Assembly: GCA_021604865.1 (NCBI GenBank)
Contig: BQJU01000003.1
Coordinates: 124,001-188,000 of the forward strand
Direction: 5' to 3'
Length of the DNA: 64,000 nt
Source of the DNA: Saprospiraceae bacterium
GTDB lineage: Bacteria; Bacteroidota; Bacteroidia; Chitinophagales; Saprospiraceae
The notes under the pieces are model-generated. The model was not told where the DNA came from. It saw only the letters and a list, made by a program, of their open reading frames with translations, and did no database searches. The translations under genes were made by a program, and so were the position numbers. Shown piece by piece: positions 24,531 through 33,870 of the stretch (position 1 is the first letter of the stretch; each line of letters starts with the position of its first letter).

Positions 24531-26555
24531 GTGAGTTTTAAACTAGAATCACCATTTGAGCCTACAGGCGACCAGCCTATGGCTATCGAACAATTGATAC
24601 AAGGCGTTGAAGCCGGAGACAAAGCTCAGGTATTGCTGGGTGTAACCGGTTCAGGTAAAACCTTTACCATGGCCAATGTCATCTCCCGCCTTAATCGGCC
24701 GACATTGGTATTGACCCATAATAAAACCCTGACGGCCCAGCTTTATGGGGAGTTCAAAGAATTCTTTCCCAACAATGCAGTAGAATACTTTGTATCCTAC
24801 TACGATTATTACCAGCCAGAGGCATATATGTCCGTCACGGATACCTTTATCGAAAAAGACCTGCAAATTAATGAGGAGGTGGATAAACTCCGGTTGCGGG
24901 CCACTTCTTCTTTATTGTCAGGCCGACGGGATATTATCATTGTCGCTTCGGTTTCCTGTATTTATGGTATGGGGAATCCTGAAGATTATAAATCCAGTAT
25001 TATCCGCATTGCCAAGGGGCAGGTGATTAGCCAGCGAGCCTTTTTGTACAGCCTGGTTGAAAGTTTGTACTCCCGTACCGAAATAGAATTTAAACGAGCG
25101 ACTTTCCGGGTGCGTGGCGATTCGGTGGACATCAATCTACCCTATGTTGATTATGGTTATCGGGTCATCTTTTTTGGCGACGAGATAGAGGATATCGAAA
25201 GGATAGAAATTGAAACGGGTAAACGAATAGAGTCCATGTCTACTGCGGCCATCTTTCCCGCCAATCTCTATGTCGCACCAAAGGAGCGCATGGGCGAGAT
25301 TATCCGCGAAATCCAGGACGAACTGCACGATCAGGAAAAATATTTTGAACGAGAACGCCGACTGTTGGAAGCCAAGCGTATTCATGAGCGCACCAATTTC
25401 GATTTGGAAATGATTCGGGAGTTGGGATATTGCAATGGTGTGGAAAACTACTCCCGCTTTTTTGATGGTCGCGAGCCAGGTACCCGACCTTTCTGTTTAC
25501 TAGATTATTTCCCTGACGATTACTTGCTTGTTATTGACGAAAGTCATGTAACTATCCCTCAGGTACGGGGCATGTTTGGTGGTGACCGGGCCCGCAAGCT
25601 CAACCTGGTCAATTATGGCTTCCGGCTACCTTCTGCGATGGACAACCGACCGCTGAGTTTTTCGGAGTTTGAAACGATTACCAACCAGGTAGTTTATGTC
25701 AGTGCTACTCCGAGCGATTACGAAATGGAACAAACCAGTGGCCTCATCGTTGAACAATTGATTCGCCCTACGGGCCTGCTTGACCCCCCTATTGAAGTAC
25801 GCCCTAGCCTCAACCAGATCGATGATCTGATGGAAGAAATTGATGAGCGCATCAAAAATGATGAACGTGTTCTCGTCACCACCCTCACCAAACGCATGGC
25901 TGAGGAACTCACCAAATACTTGTCCAAATTAAACATCAAAGTACGTTATATCCACTCCGAAGTAGATACCATGGAACGGGTAGAAATTCTGCGTGATTTA
26001 CGCCTCGGTGGTTTTGATGTGCTGGTAGGGGTCAACCTTTTGCGGGAAGGCCTTGACCTACCCGAAGTTTCTCTGGTCGCCGTCATTGATGCCGATAAAG
26101 AAGGCTTTTTACGTAATGATCGCTCCTTGACCCAAACAGCCGGCCGGGCAGCCAGAAACTCCAATGGATTGGTCATCTTTTATGCCGACAAGATCACCAA
26201 CTCCATGCAGCGCACCATCGACGAAACCAACCGGCGCCGCGCCATTCAGATCGCTTATAATGAAAAACATGGCATTACACCGACCACTATTACCAAAAGT
26301 AAAGACGAGATTCTCAGCCAGCATTCCATCCTCGACATCCGCGGCAAAAAACCCAATGCCTACATCGAGCCCGAAACACCGAGTATCGCCGCTGATCCTC
26401 TGATGGCCTACCTGACCCGCGACCAGATCGAAAAGATGATGCGGGAAACGGAGCGAAAAATGAAAGAGGCAGCGAAGGAATTGGACTTTATCACTGCTGC
26501 GCAGTATCGGGATGAGTTGTTTGCTTTGAAGGATCGGTTGCGGACGGCGGTGTGA
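24531..26555 (+). CDS. uvrB: excinuclease ABC subunit B
   Basis: The damage-verifying helicase of nucleotide excision repair, 674 residues when started at the GTG at 24531 ('VSFKLESPFEPTGDQP'). The frame is open 35 codons further up, but that part has no similarity to UvrB and the family starts here. Visible features: Walker A 'GVTGSGKTFTM', the damage-probing beta-hairpin 'YYDYYQPEAYM', the helicase motifs 'VIDESHVTIPQ', 'SATPSDYE' and 'QTAGRAARN', and the C-terminal UVR motif that binds UvrC ('MKEAAKELDFITAAQYRDEL'). No repair genes are adjacent. Confidence 0.96.
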   Translation: MSFKLESPFEPTGDQPMAIEQLIQGVEAGDKAQVLLGVTGSGKTFTMANVISRLNRPTLVLTHNKTLTAQLYGEFKEFFPNNAVEYFVSYYDYYQPEAYMSVTDTFIEKDLQINEEVDKLRLRATSSLLSGRRDIIIVASVSCIYGMGNPEDYKSSIIRIAKGQVISQRAFLYSLVESLYSRTEIEFKRATFRVRGDSVDINLPYVDYGYRVIFFGDEIEDIERIEIETGKRIESMSTAAIFPANLYVAPKERMGEIIREIQDELHDQEKYFERERRLLEAKRIHERTNFDLEMIRELGYCNGVENYSRFFDGREPGTRPFCLLDYFPDDYLLVIDESHVTIPQVRGMFGGDRARKLNLVNYGFRLPSAMDNRPLSFSEFETITNQVVYVSATPSDYEMEQTSGLIVEQLIRPTGLLDPPIEVRPSLNQIDDLMEEIDERIKNDERVLVTTLTKRMAEELTKYLSKLNIKVRYIHSEVDTMERVEILRDLRLGGFDVLVGVNLLREGLDLPEVSLVAVIDADKEGFLRNDRSLTQTAGRAARNSNGLVIFYADKITNSMQRTIDETNRRRAIQIAYNEKHGITPTTITKSKDEILSQHSILDIRGKKPNAYIEPETPSIAADPLMAYLTRDQIEKMMRETERKMKEAAKELDFITAAQYRDELFALKDRLRTAV

Positions 26556-26659
26556 GGGAAGCCATGGGGAAATTACTACCGAAGGTTGCGCCAATCACCC
26601 TTGTTGTATTATTTATATTGGCCTGGTAATATTCATTGCTTTTCTACGGAATCGTTTAT

Positions 26660-27829
26660 TCAACCAACAAAATACATATCAACAGATTTCTTTCCCTTTA
26701 TTTCGATTTTCCCTCTATGTTTGCAACTTATCTTGTCCTTTATCAATTGATAAGTTTGTTCCGATATATTGATCATGCCTGCTTCTCCAGCGCCTTCTAT
26801 ACGGCTGGCTAAATTCACGGTATTCCCCCAAAGATCATAGGTAAATTTAAGGTTGCCAACCACTCCTGCTACTACGGGACCAGAATGAACACCTATTCTC
26901 ATTTCCCATTTTAATGGTTTTTTTCTATTTCTTTCCTCTAAATAATACAACATCTTTTTTGCTGCATTGATGCATTTATAGGCATGGTGGTGGTCTTCCT
27001 CGGGCAATCCACAAACGGCCATATAGGAATCGCCAATCGTTTTTATTTTCTCCAGTTGTTCAACTTTAATTATATCATCAAAATGGAAGAAAATATCATT
27101 CAATTCTTCCACCACTTTCCGGGCAGAAATTGTGGCTGCAACTTTTGTAAATTCTTTAAAATCGGTAAATAAAACGGTAACTTCCTCGTGTCTTGCCGGT
27201 TCTGTTTTTCCAGTATCCAGCAATTCGTTTGCTATTTTCCTGGGAAGGATATTATATAAAAGTTTTTCTGTTCTGTCTTTTTCAACTTGCAGTTGCAGGG
27301 TCTTCTTTTCTAAATCTTGTGTTCTTTGACTGACCAATTGTTTTAAGCGATTATTTTTTGCTTTTAGAGCATCAATGGGAAAGGCGGAACCAATATCCTG
27401 TTCGTTGGCAGGGATTGAAACATGATTGTGAGATAATAACCATTTCTTCTTTTTAAAAACGAAAACACTAGTAAACCTCAAATGAAAATTGAGGATTGTC
27501 TCATCTTCCATCGGGATGATTACTTTAGCCTCAGCTTCCACCAATCCAGATGTTGGGGATAACAAATTTGCCTTCTTATAAAAGAAATTGATAGAAATGG
27601 GGGCTGGCATTTCCCTTAAATCGTCTGAGAAATTTTTGACGACCTCATCAAAATTTTTTCCTATTTCATGCTCGCCTGTTCCGATGGAACTAATATTAAC
27701 ATCAAAAAAGGTTTTAATATCATTTATGCTATCAAAGCCCTTTGTCCGTTGAGCATAGGTTTGCCAGAAATCACTAAAAGCAGTCAGAATTTCTTCCTCT
27801 TTCGATTTGGATTCCATGTGTTTTCTCAT
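26660..27829 (-). CDS. soluble class III adenylate cyclase with N-terminal NTF2/SnoaL-like domain
   Basis: A 389-residue enzyme without signal peptide or membrane segment. Residues about 5-145 look like an NTF2/SnoaL-like alpha+beta domain, probably a ligand-sensing module. A short coiled coil (about 150-185) and the transducer helix 'LLYNILPRKIANELLDTGK' lead to the cyclase domain (from about 210). Catalytic residues are complete: metal Asp in 'LFTDFKEFT' and 'TIGDSYM', adenine-selecting Lys in 'EKIKTIGD' and Asp in 'YDLWGN', and Asn/Arg in 'NTVNLASRIEG'. cAMP is the expected product. It is the last gene of the operon with the MscS-like channel (31 nt gap) and the SLC12-ATPase gene. A second possible ATG lies at 27817. 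Confidence 0.88.
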   Translation of the reverse strand: MRKHMESKSKEEEILTAFSDFWQTYAQRTKGFDSINDIKTFFDVNISSIGTGEHEIGKNFDEVVKNFSDDLREMPAPISINFFYKKANLLSPTSGLVEAEAKVIIPMEDETILNFHLRFTSVFVFKKKKWLLSHNHVSIPANEQDIGSAFPIDALKAKNNRLKQLVSQRTQDLEKKTLQLQVEKDRTEKLLYNILPRKIANELLDTGKTEPARHEEVTVLFTDFKEFTKVAATISARKVVEELNDIFFHFDDIIKVEQLEKIKTIGDSYMAVCGLPEEDHHHAYKCINAAKKMLYYLEERNRKKPLKWEMRIGVHSGPVVAGVVGNLKFTYDLWGNTVNLASRIEGAGEAGMINISEQTYQLIKDKISCKHRGKIEIKGKKSVDMYFVG

Positions 27830-27860
27830 TTAGTTTGTATCCCAATATACACATTAATCC

Positions 27861-28610
27861 CTATTTGGTTTTATTGATTCTTCCGCCATTTAAATACATA
27901 GACTTAAATTTGGTTTCCACTTTGTACATGTGGCTTTTATCAATTCCATGCACGATTACTTTAATGAGGTATTGGTCTTTCTCATCGGCAATATGTTCAA
28001 AAACAATTTTTTGATTGGGCAATACCCAGGGTAGTGCAAGCAACATACTTTTGACCCGTTGTTTTTCCTGTTCTAAATCACACGGTTTTGCAATGGGGAT
28101 ATTTATGGTATGACTCATAATGCCCGATTGAGGGCTGGTTCGTATGATAGTAGTATCGGCAAAATAGCTGTAGGGAATATCCAGTGATTCTCCACCTTCC
28201 AATTCCATTTCCATAGTGAGGTTATTAAAAGCTTTGATGGTTCCCTTCTGGTTATCGTAGCTAATGCGCTGGCCTATAGTGTAGTTATTTCCAGCCATAT
28301 AAATGAGCCCAAGGAAATAATTATTGATGGTTTTCCACAATACTCCGGCAAAAAATAGACAGAGTGCTAAGCCAACAACGATATGACTTAGGATCAAACT
28401 TATTCCAATAAAAATGATAAAAACGGGCCAGAATAATTTTTCAAAGTATTTGACCCTTGCTAATAATTTCTGTTGTGTTGGACCGGAAATCATAGCGGGC
28501 AGGAATAAGTTTTTCAAGAGAAGGTAAATTCCTACAATGACCAATCCAATAAAAACAGTCCAGATAACTGATCCAAAATGAGGTATTAAATTGGAATTTA
28601 TTGGTTCCAT
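27861..28610 (-). CDS. MscS-like mechanosensitive-type channel, short form
   Basis: A 249-residue membrane protein with three to four helices in residues 12-115, followed by an MscS-type beta domain ('YTIGQRISYDNQKGTIKAFNNLTMEMELEG', 'IPYSYFADTTIIRTSP') and an alpha/beta C-terminal domain. The beta-domain pattern (IGxxI...GTI..I.......G...IP.S) is what identifies it. The pore-lining helix is not the classical glycine-alanine-rich TM3, so conductance properties cannot be predicted. The gene begins 9 nt after the stop of the SLC12-ATPase gene and is followed 31 nt later by the cyclase. A role in osmotic or ionic regulation is therefore likely, by inference. Confidence 0.78.
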   Translation of the reverse strand: MEPINSNLIPHFGSVIWTVFIGLVIVGIYLLLKNLFLPAMISGPTQQKLLARVKYFEKLFWPVFIIFIGISLILSHIVVGLALCLFFAGVLWKTINNYFLGLIYMAGNNYTIGQRISYDNQKGTIKAFNNLTMEMELEGGESLDIPYSYFADTTIIRTSPQSGIMSHTINIPIAKPCDLEQEKQRVKSMLLALPWVLPNQKIVFEHIADEKDQYLIKVIVHGIDKSHMYKVETKFKSMYLNGGRINKTK

Positions 28611-28619
28611 AATGTCTGT

Positions 28620-31600
28620 TTATATCAGGCTAAATTCTTTGGCACGATTAATCACCCAAACCACCGCAAGCGGATTGATTTCATAAGTGCTACCCATAAT
28701 ATCATTGATGATTCCATCTGCACTTAGCTGACTGATGATCATATCCGCCTGGTTGTGGTCAGAGAAGTCAAACAGTTTTTGCAATCGCACAGCATCCAAA
28801 TGTTTATGAATCAAAAACTGGGATAAAATAACCAACCATTCTTTATCATCCAGCTGCGGCAATGCCTGCATTTTTGGAAAATCAATTTCTACCAGGTCAT
28901 CCTGATATCCTTTGATATTGCTGATCCATTGATGCAAGGCTATACCAACAATGCCATTAGAGTTATGCTGGTATTTGTCCATTAATTTTCGCATATTCTT
29001 TTTGGAGATTTCATCCTGGTCTTTACCCTTTAAGGCCAATGTGAGTGCTCCTGCGTGATGTCTTTCCAACAATAAATGTTGTAGCGCCGGTTGATCAAAA
29101 TTACTTAAATAAATTCTCGAAGCTGTAAGGTATTCCAATAACCCCTGCCCCTCCATTATTTTGAAAGCATAACTATTACAATTCAGGATAAACCTGTATT
29201 GAGATTTGTGTTCATTAATTAATTGTATAATAAATTTGATCAGTTTGCCATCTGGATTCCCCCGGTCCCACCACAATTCCAAATCTTCAAATAAAAAGAC
29301 AGTACCTTTCGGAGCTACCTTTAAAATACGACTGCTTTTGATGGTGGACTTAAGTTGTTTTTGCAAGGTTTTGACTAGTTCTGACTTTTCAAGCGTACCA
29401 CTTACTGGCGGTTCAATTTTTATTACCTGCGTTGTGCAAACCTCTCTGGCTATTGCTTCCGAAAAAAAGCTCTTCCCTGAAAGTGGTTCCCCCAAAACGA
29501 TGACGGCATGTTCATCTGTGTTGGGTGATTGCAACATTGAAAATGCCTGCTGCAACTCCTCCTCCCGGTGGTGTAACTGACCAATAGAAGGTGCTTGTTT
29601 CCCTACAAATAACTGCTTGTAATAAAACGGCAGGCTATCGGCTACTTTTTCTTCAACCGCCAGATTGCCCACAAATTTTTTTAACTCATAATGCACATCC
29701 GTAGCCTGTTTTCCGGTCAAGGAAGGGCTGCGCTGTTTCGACTTGATGAGCTCTCTTTGTGATTCCACCAGATTGCCATACTTATTCACCAATGATGCCG
29801 CCTTATTACCGGCCTGCCCCAGCCATTTTTTGACACCCTTTTTGGCCACATCCGGTTGCTCAGATGGCAAAATCCTTACAGCGTGTTCCACCAATGATGC
29901 TGTATTCAGGGTACTGTTAGCCGTGTGGATAATATCACTGAGAACCTCTTCCTTTTTGCTTTTTTGATAAGTAAGTTGTTGCCTAAGTTCCGCAATATTA
30001 TTTTTTGCCTTAGCGGACATTTTTTTTAATTCATCAGCAGTCAAATTATCCTTTAAATGGTTCGCCGTTTGAGCAATGTGGTTGAGGTCATACTGCACTT
30101 TGCTGAGGGCTTCCATACAAATTTGATAAGCGGTCAACAAATACTTTTGTAAGGGTTGTTGCAGGGTGTCATAAATTAAATATTTGTAGGAGGCCCGAGC
30201 GTCTATAGATACGGTTTCGAGGTTTTCTCCCTGTATGGTAGCAAAATCATTTAAGCTATCCGTGTCTATGAGCTCCAATTGTTCAGGTAGTGTATTGCCA
30301 GAGGTCTCTGCCAGCGCCATTAATTTTTCGATCTTAGGATCGTCGTAGGTCAAACTTTGATTGACTTCGGGAAGATCGTTGGCGCTAAAAATCGGATTTT
30401 TTTCAAACCCGTCTAACCATTGCAACGCTTGATCCAACCTCAAAGCAGTATTGTGAAACATAGATACATTCATCTCTTCCTGCATGTTATCACCAATCTG
30501 TTCGATGATCAGGTTGATTTTCTGTAGCTTCATATCAGTTGCCAACCTGACCGCTAAAAAAGTCTGGTTTCTACGCCAAAAACCTTTGTAGGCTGCATTT
30601 TCCAGCACTAGAGCCTTAAATGCTTTTTTATGATGCCGTTTATTGCGCTCGATCTTTACTGTTGATGGCTTTTCAATTTTTTGAATCAAGGTATTGACAA
30701 ATCTTCTCCCTTTATTCCGAATATCTTCACTTAACAGAAAGTGTTTATTCTTAATTTCGAGCAGGATTTTATCAAAAATTTGTTGAACATGGATCAGACT
30801 TTGTGCGTGTAAAGTCCGATCGGAAGTAATACAGCGTATACTCTGAATCAGGCTATCTTTAAGGTCATCGGTGAGCACAAATCCAGTAAACCCAATTTGA
30901 TGGTGAATGTTTTGAAGGGTCTCCTGGTAGTTTGTTCTAAAATGTTTCCGGACAAGTTTTTGCAAAGCCACTTTTTTGCCGGCTACTTTAATTTTTGCAG
31001 GTAGCGTAGAAAGTACGCTCTCAGATAGTTGGATATACTTATCATGAAGCTTGGCTAGCCTTTCTTCAAGATAGGGCAAATCTTCGCTTTCAAAATGATC
31101 GATTTTCGCCTGATAAATGCCCAGCATTTGTTTTTGCAAATCTCTGACATCTGTTGTTTGATCACTGTCCTCACTGACAGAAAGCGGACCATTGATCAGG
31201 GCTAATACAGCTTTGCCGCATTCCCGAACAAAACCGGTATAAATATTTTGAAAAGAGGCTATCTCCTTATCTACTATCTCTGCCGTATGTTCTTCTACCT
31301 CCTGTATGATCGATTGGATATGTTTCTGATTGCTTAGATGGGCCGGAATTTCAAGAGGGATAAGTTGTCCGGAAACATAAGTGGTGCCCTGATCCGCACT
31401 TTCCAGTTCAACCATAGGTAAATTGGATTCATCTTCTCCTAATATGGAGCTGGTTTTCACCAATAAGGTCGTCCCCAGGATGCCAAACATTTCGGTTGTA
31501 TTATCCACAAAATCTTTTTCCCCTCCTGGTGGAATTTCCGGAATGCCTGCTATAATCAGATCAGCATCCTGGCTATTACTTTTCATCAGGTCAAATGAGG

Positions 31601-33578
31601 TCCTCTTTTCTAAATGGTTATTAATCACTTTAACAGTAGCTTCAATCCTGTATGCATCGAGTTGTTGATGAATTTTGTGTTCAAAACCTTCTTTGTTCGT
31701 CTCATTAATTAGCAGTACCCGGATACTAGCATAGCGCCATTGTGAGGAGGTAGAAATAAATTTAGCAATGCTTAATGTCAGTTCTGCATTGTTTTTCAGA
31801 TTGAGCCACCAGATATCTATTTTCTGATATTTGCCAAATTTTTTGTTCCAGTCATAATCGAGGTATAACACATTATAATCTAACTCTATCAACTTTTGAT
31901 TCATCTGGGCAAACATCAGGGGGTCCTTTGTATTTTTTGCCCATCCCAATAGGATTGTATTGGGTTCAACTCCTGAAAAGCCATAGGTGCTCGCAATAGT
32001 TTCTATACCCTGGTAGACATTGCGCACCTCTTGCTGCCGCCCAAATATTCCGTGTTTTAGCAAGACCGGGTCTTGTAAGGATTGTTTGTGTTTGGGGAAT
32101 AACACAGTAGCCTCAGGATTTTCAATTAGATGAAAGTTGGAAATCATGCCGACTTTTCCCGAAATCGCTTTGGCAATTTCTATCAAGTGAGGGCGAGTCT
32201 CTTTACTGCCACTAAACAGGATGATATTAGGTTTCCAATTTCGTTTGTGGTCATCACTTTTGTCCATGCGTTTCAGTCCGGTCAGTACCAAAGAAGACCA
32301 TACACTATGCCAGATATCTCCGGACCCCAGCGCCAGTTGTTTACGCTGCAAGTAGGCATAAATTCCTCCGATAATGATCAAAGCGGCAAACATAGCCATC
32401 ATATCCAACTTAAACATCACCGCAAATGAAGCGATAAACCCGACCAGGCCGACCCATCTTTTCACTTTAAACGATGGGCTAAAATCTGCACTTGCCCAGC
32501 TTTCCAGGAAGAATGAAAGGTTGATGAACCCATAGGCTGCCAGGTAAAACATAGATACCACCCTGGCGATCAGGTCCAGCTCGCCGATCAGTATACCGCA
32601 TTCGGAAATGAGCAGGGTAAGAAAAAGTGCATTCCAAGGTTCATTGTCTTTGCCGACACCTTTACCAAATAATCTTGGGGTAATCTTATCAACTGACATG
32701 GCTTGTAAAATCCTTGGACCTCCCAAAATACCTCCCAACGCTGATGATAAGGTTGCGCCCCATATTCCGGCTACTACTCCCGGTGCAAAGACGGCCATCC
32801 TCATTAATACGTTGTAGTCCGTCCTAAGCGTTTCAGGGTTAATCGCATAAGCAATAAAAATAGCAAGGCCTATATATACGACAAACCCTACAATTATTGC
32901 TGCAATGGTACCTCTGGGAATGGATCTTTTGGGATCAGCCAGGTCTCCTGACATGGCAATACCTGCCGTAAAGCCGGTAACCGCCGGGAAAAATATGGCA
33001 AAAACCGTCTCCATAGATACGCTGTCAGCGCTACCAAACAAAGGGACCGTATCGGGGGCAAGGTCCCAGGAACCCCATAATATTGAAACCAAAGAAAGCG
33101 CAATAGCGGCCAGGATAAAATACTGCGCTTTGATAGCAACGGCGGTACTGATCAAAGCTATTGTTGCGAGTACAATTAAGGCGACGGTCCCCCCTATGCG
33201 CAGCCCATTGATGGAAGTGTCAAGCCCAATATAAGCGTTAAAACTTTCTGCAAAACCAATCAGATACAATGCTATACTCAATGCTGTACCTGCAAAAAGG
33301 GTAACACCGATAGCCCCTCCAATCGGCAATCCCAGACTTCTCGACAATACGTAATATACCCCGCCGGCACCTACCTTTTTGTCGGTGGCAATGGAAGAGA
33401 TACTTAAGCCGGTCGTGACGGAGATTACATGAGCAATGATAATGATGATGATAGCACCATAAAGCCCGGCATTACCAACCACCCAGCCAAGACGCATGTA
33501 CATAATCACCCCGAGAATAGTGAGTATTGATGGCGTGAATACACCACCGAAGGTTCCAAATTTCTTAGCTCCAGCCAT
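28620..33578 (-). CDS. SLC12-like cation-chloride cotransporter fused to a helical region and C-terminal P-loop ATPase
   Basis: A 1652-residue protein. Residues about 10-420 form a 12-helix APC-type transporter most like the SLC12 (Na-K-Cl/K-Cl) family ('MYMRLGWVVGNAGL', 'GAGGVYYVLSRSLGLPIGGAIG', 'GILGGPRILQAMSVDKI'). Residues about 445-720 match the cytosolic SLC12 C-terminal domain with its paired Rossmann/UspA-like halves ('NIILFSGSKETRPHLIEIAKAI', 'NTILLGWAKN', 'DADLIIAGIPE'). Residues about 740-1330 are a long charged helical region without recognised family. The last 300 residues carry a P-loop ATPase: Walker A GEPLSGKS (about 1362-1369), Walker B 'VFLFEDLELWW' (about 1425), and a probable winged helix at the end. 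SLC12 proteins normally lack an ATPase. It heads an operon with an MscS-like channel and an adenylate cyclase. Confidence 0.85.
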   Translation of the reverse strand: MAGAKKFGTFGGVFTPSILTILGVIMYMRLGWVVGNAGLYGAIIIIIIAHVISVTTGLSISSIATDKKVGAGGVYYVLSRSLGLPIGGAIGVTLFAGTALSIALYLIGFAESFNAYIGLDTSINGLRIGGTVALIVLATIALISTAVAIKAQYFILAAIALSLVSILWGSWDLAPDTVPLFGSADSVSMETVFAIFFPAVTGFTAGIAMSGDLADPKRSIPRGTIAAIIVGFVVYIGLAIFIAYAINPETLRTDYNVLMRMAVFAPGVVAGIWGATLSSALGGILGGPRILQAMSVDKITPRLFGKGVGKDNEPWNALFLTLLISECGILIGELDLIARVVSMFYLAAYGFINLSFFLESWASADFSPSFKVKRWVGLVGFIASFAVMFKLDMMAMFAALIIIGGIYAYLQRKQLALGSGDIWHSVWSSLVLTGLKRMDKSDDHKRNWKPNIILFSGSKETRPHLIEIAKAISGKVGMISNFHLIENPEATVLFPKHKQSLQDPVLLKHGIFGRQQEVRNVYQGIETIASTYGFSGVEPNTILLGWAKNTKDPLMFAQMNQKLIELDYNVLYLDYDWNKKFGKYQKIDIWWLNLKNNAELTLSIAKFISTSSQWRYASIRVLLINETNKEGFEHKIHQQLDAYRIEATVKVINNHLEKRTSFDLMKSNSQDADLIIAGIPEIPPGGEKDFVDNTTEMFGILGTTLLVKTSSILGEDESNLPMVELESADQGTTYVSGQLIPLEIPAHLSNQKHIQSIIQEVEEHTAEIVDKEIASFQNIYTGFVRECGKAVLALINGPLSVSEDSDQTTDVRDLQKQMLGIYQAKIDHFESEDLPYLEERLAKLHDKYIQLSESVLSTLPAKIKVAGKKVALQKLVRKHFRTNYQETLQNIHHQIGFTGFVLTDDLKDSLIQSIRCITSDRTLHAQSLIHVQQIFDKILLEIKNKHFLLSEDIRNKGRRFVNTLIQKIEKPSTVKIERNKRHHKKAFKALVLENAAYKGFWRRNQTFLAVRLATDMKLQKINLIIEQIGDNMQEEMNVSMFHNTALRLDQALQWLDGFEKNPIFSANDLPEVNQSLTYDDPKIEKLMALAETSGNTLPEQLELIDTDSLNDFATIQGENLETVSIDARASYKYLIYDTLQQPLQKYLLTAYQICMEALSKVQYDLNHIAQTANHLKDNLTADELKKMSAKAKNNIAELRQQLTYQKSKKEEVLSDIIHTANSTLNTASLVEHAVRILPSEQPDVAKKGVKKWLGQAGNKAASLVNKYGNLVESQRELIKSKQRSPSLTGKQATDVHYELKKFVGNLAVEEKVADSLPFYYKQLFVGKQAPSIGQLHHREEELQQAFSMLQSPNTDEHAVIVLGEPLSGKSFFSEAIAREVCTTQVIKIEPPVSGTLEKSELVKTLQKQLKSTIKSSRILKVAPKGTVFLFEDLELWWDRGNPDGKLIKFIIQLINEHKSQYRFILNCNSYAFKIMEGQGLLEYLTASRIYLSNFDQPALQHLLLERHHAGALTLALKGKDQDEISKKNMRKLMDKYQHNSNGIVGIALHQWISNIKGYQDDLVEIDFPKMQALPQLDDKEWLVILSQFLIHKHLDAVRLQKLFDFSDHNQADMIISQLSADGIINDIMGSTYEINPLAVVWVINRAKEFSLI

Positions 33579-33612
33579 TGTTTTGTCCTTACTTTATAAA
33601 AGACCTATAGCC

Positions 33613-33642
33613 CAAAGGTAATGCCCTAATACCTTAACTCGA
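33613..33642 (-). promoter_or_regulatory. candidate promoter of the SLC12-MscS-cyclase operon
   Basis: On the minus strand TACCTTTG (33613-33620) fits the -7 consensus TAnnTTTG. The triplet 19 nt upstream is TCG (33640-33642), one base from TTG. It lies about 35 bp before the operon's first ATG. Confidence 0.45.
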
Positions 33643-33706
33643 AATCTGAATGGTAGGGAAGCAATATTTTGATGTTAAGGGGGAATAACTACAATGCTAA
33701 CCTTAC

Positions 33707-33746
33707 GAGCATGTTTACAGCCCAACACCGACCTCCAAACATGCTC
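33707..33746. repeat. dispersed stem-loop, family A, copy 2
   Basis: GAGCATGTTTA (33707-33717) pairs with the arm ending CAAACATGCTC (33736-33746), with one mismatch. It shares the interior 'ACCTCCAAACATGCTC' and 'GCCCAACA' with copy 1. It sits in the 292-bp divergent gap between the SLC12 operon and the lipoprotein gene, so it cannot be a terminator of either gene. Confidence 0.65.
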
Positions 33747-33870
33747 AATACATAAAGTTCCTCTTCACACTTTATTAAGAAAATATTTGCAACCTGATTT
33801 CGACTATTCGTGACTAAGGGTTTAGATCACATTTCAAAATTTAATAAACCCGATTTTTAAAAACAATTTT

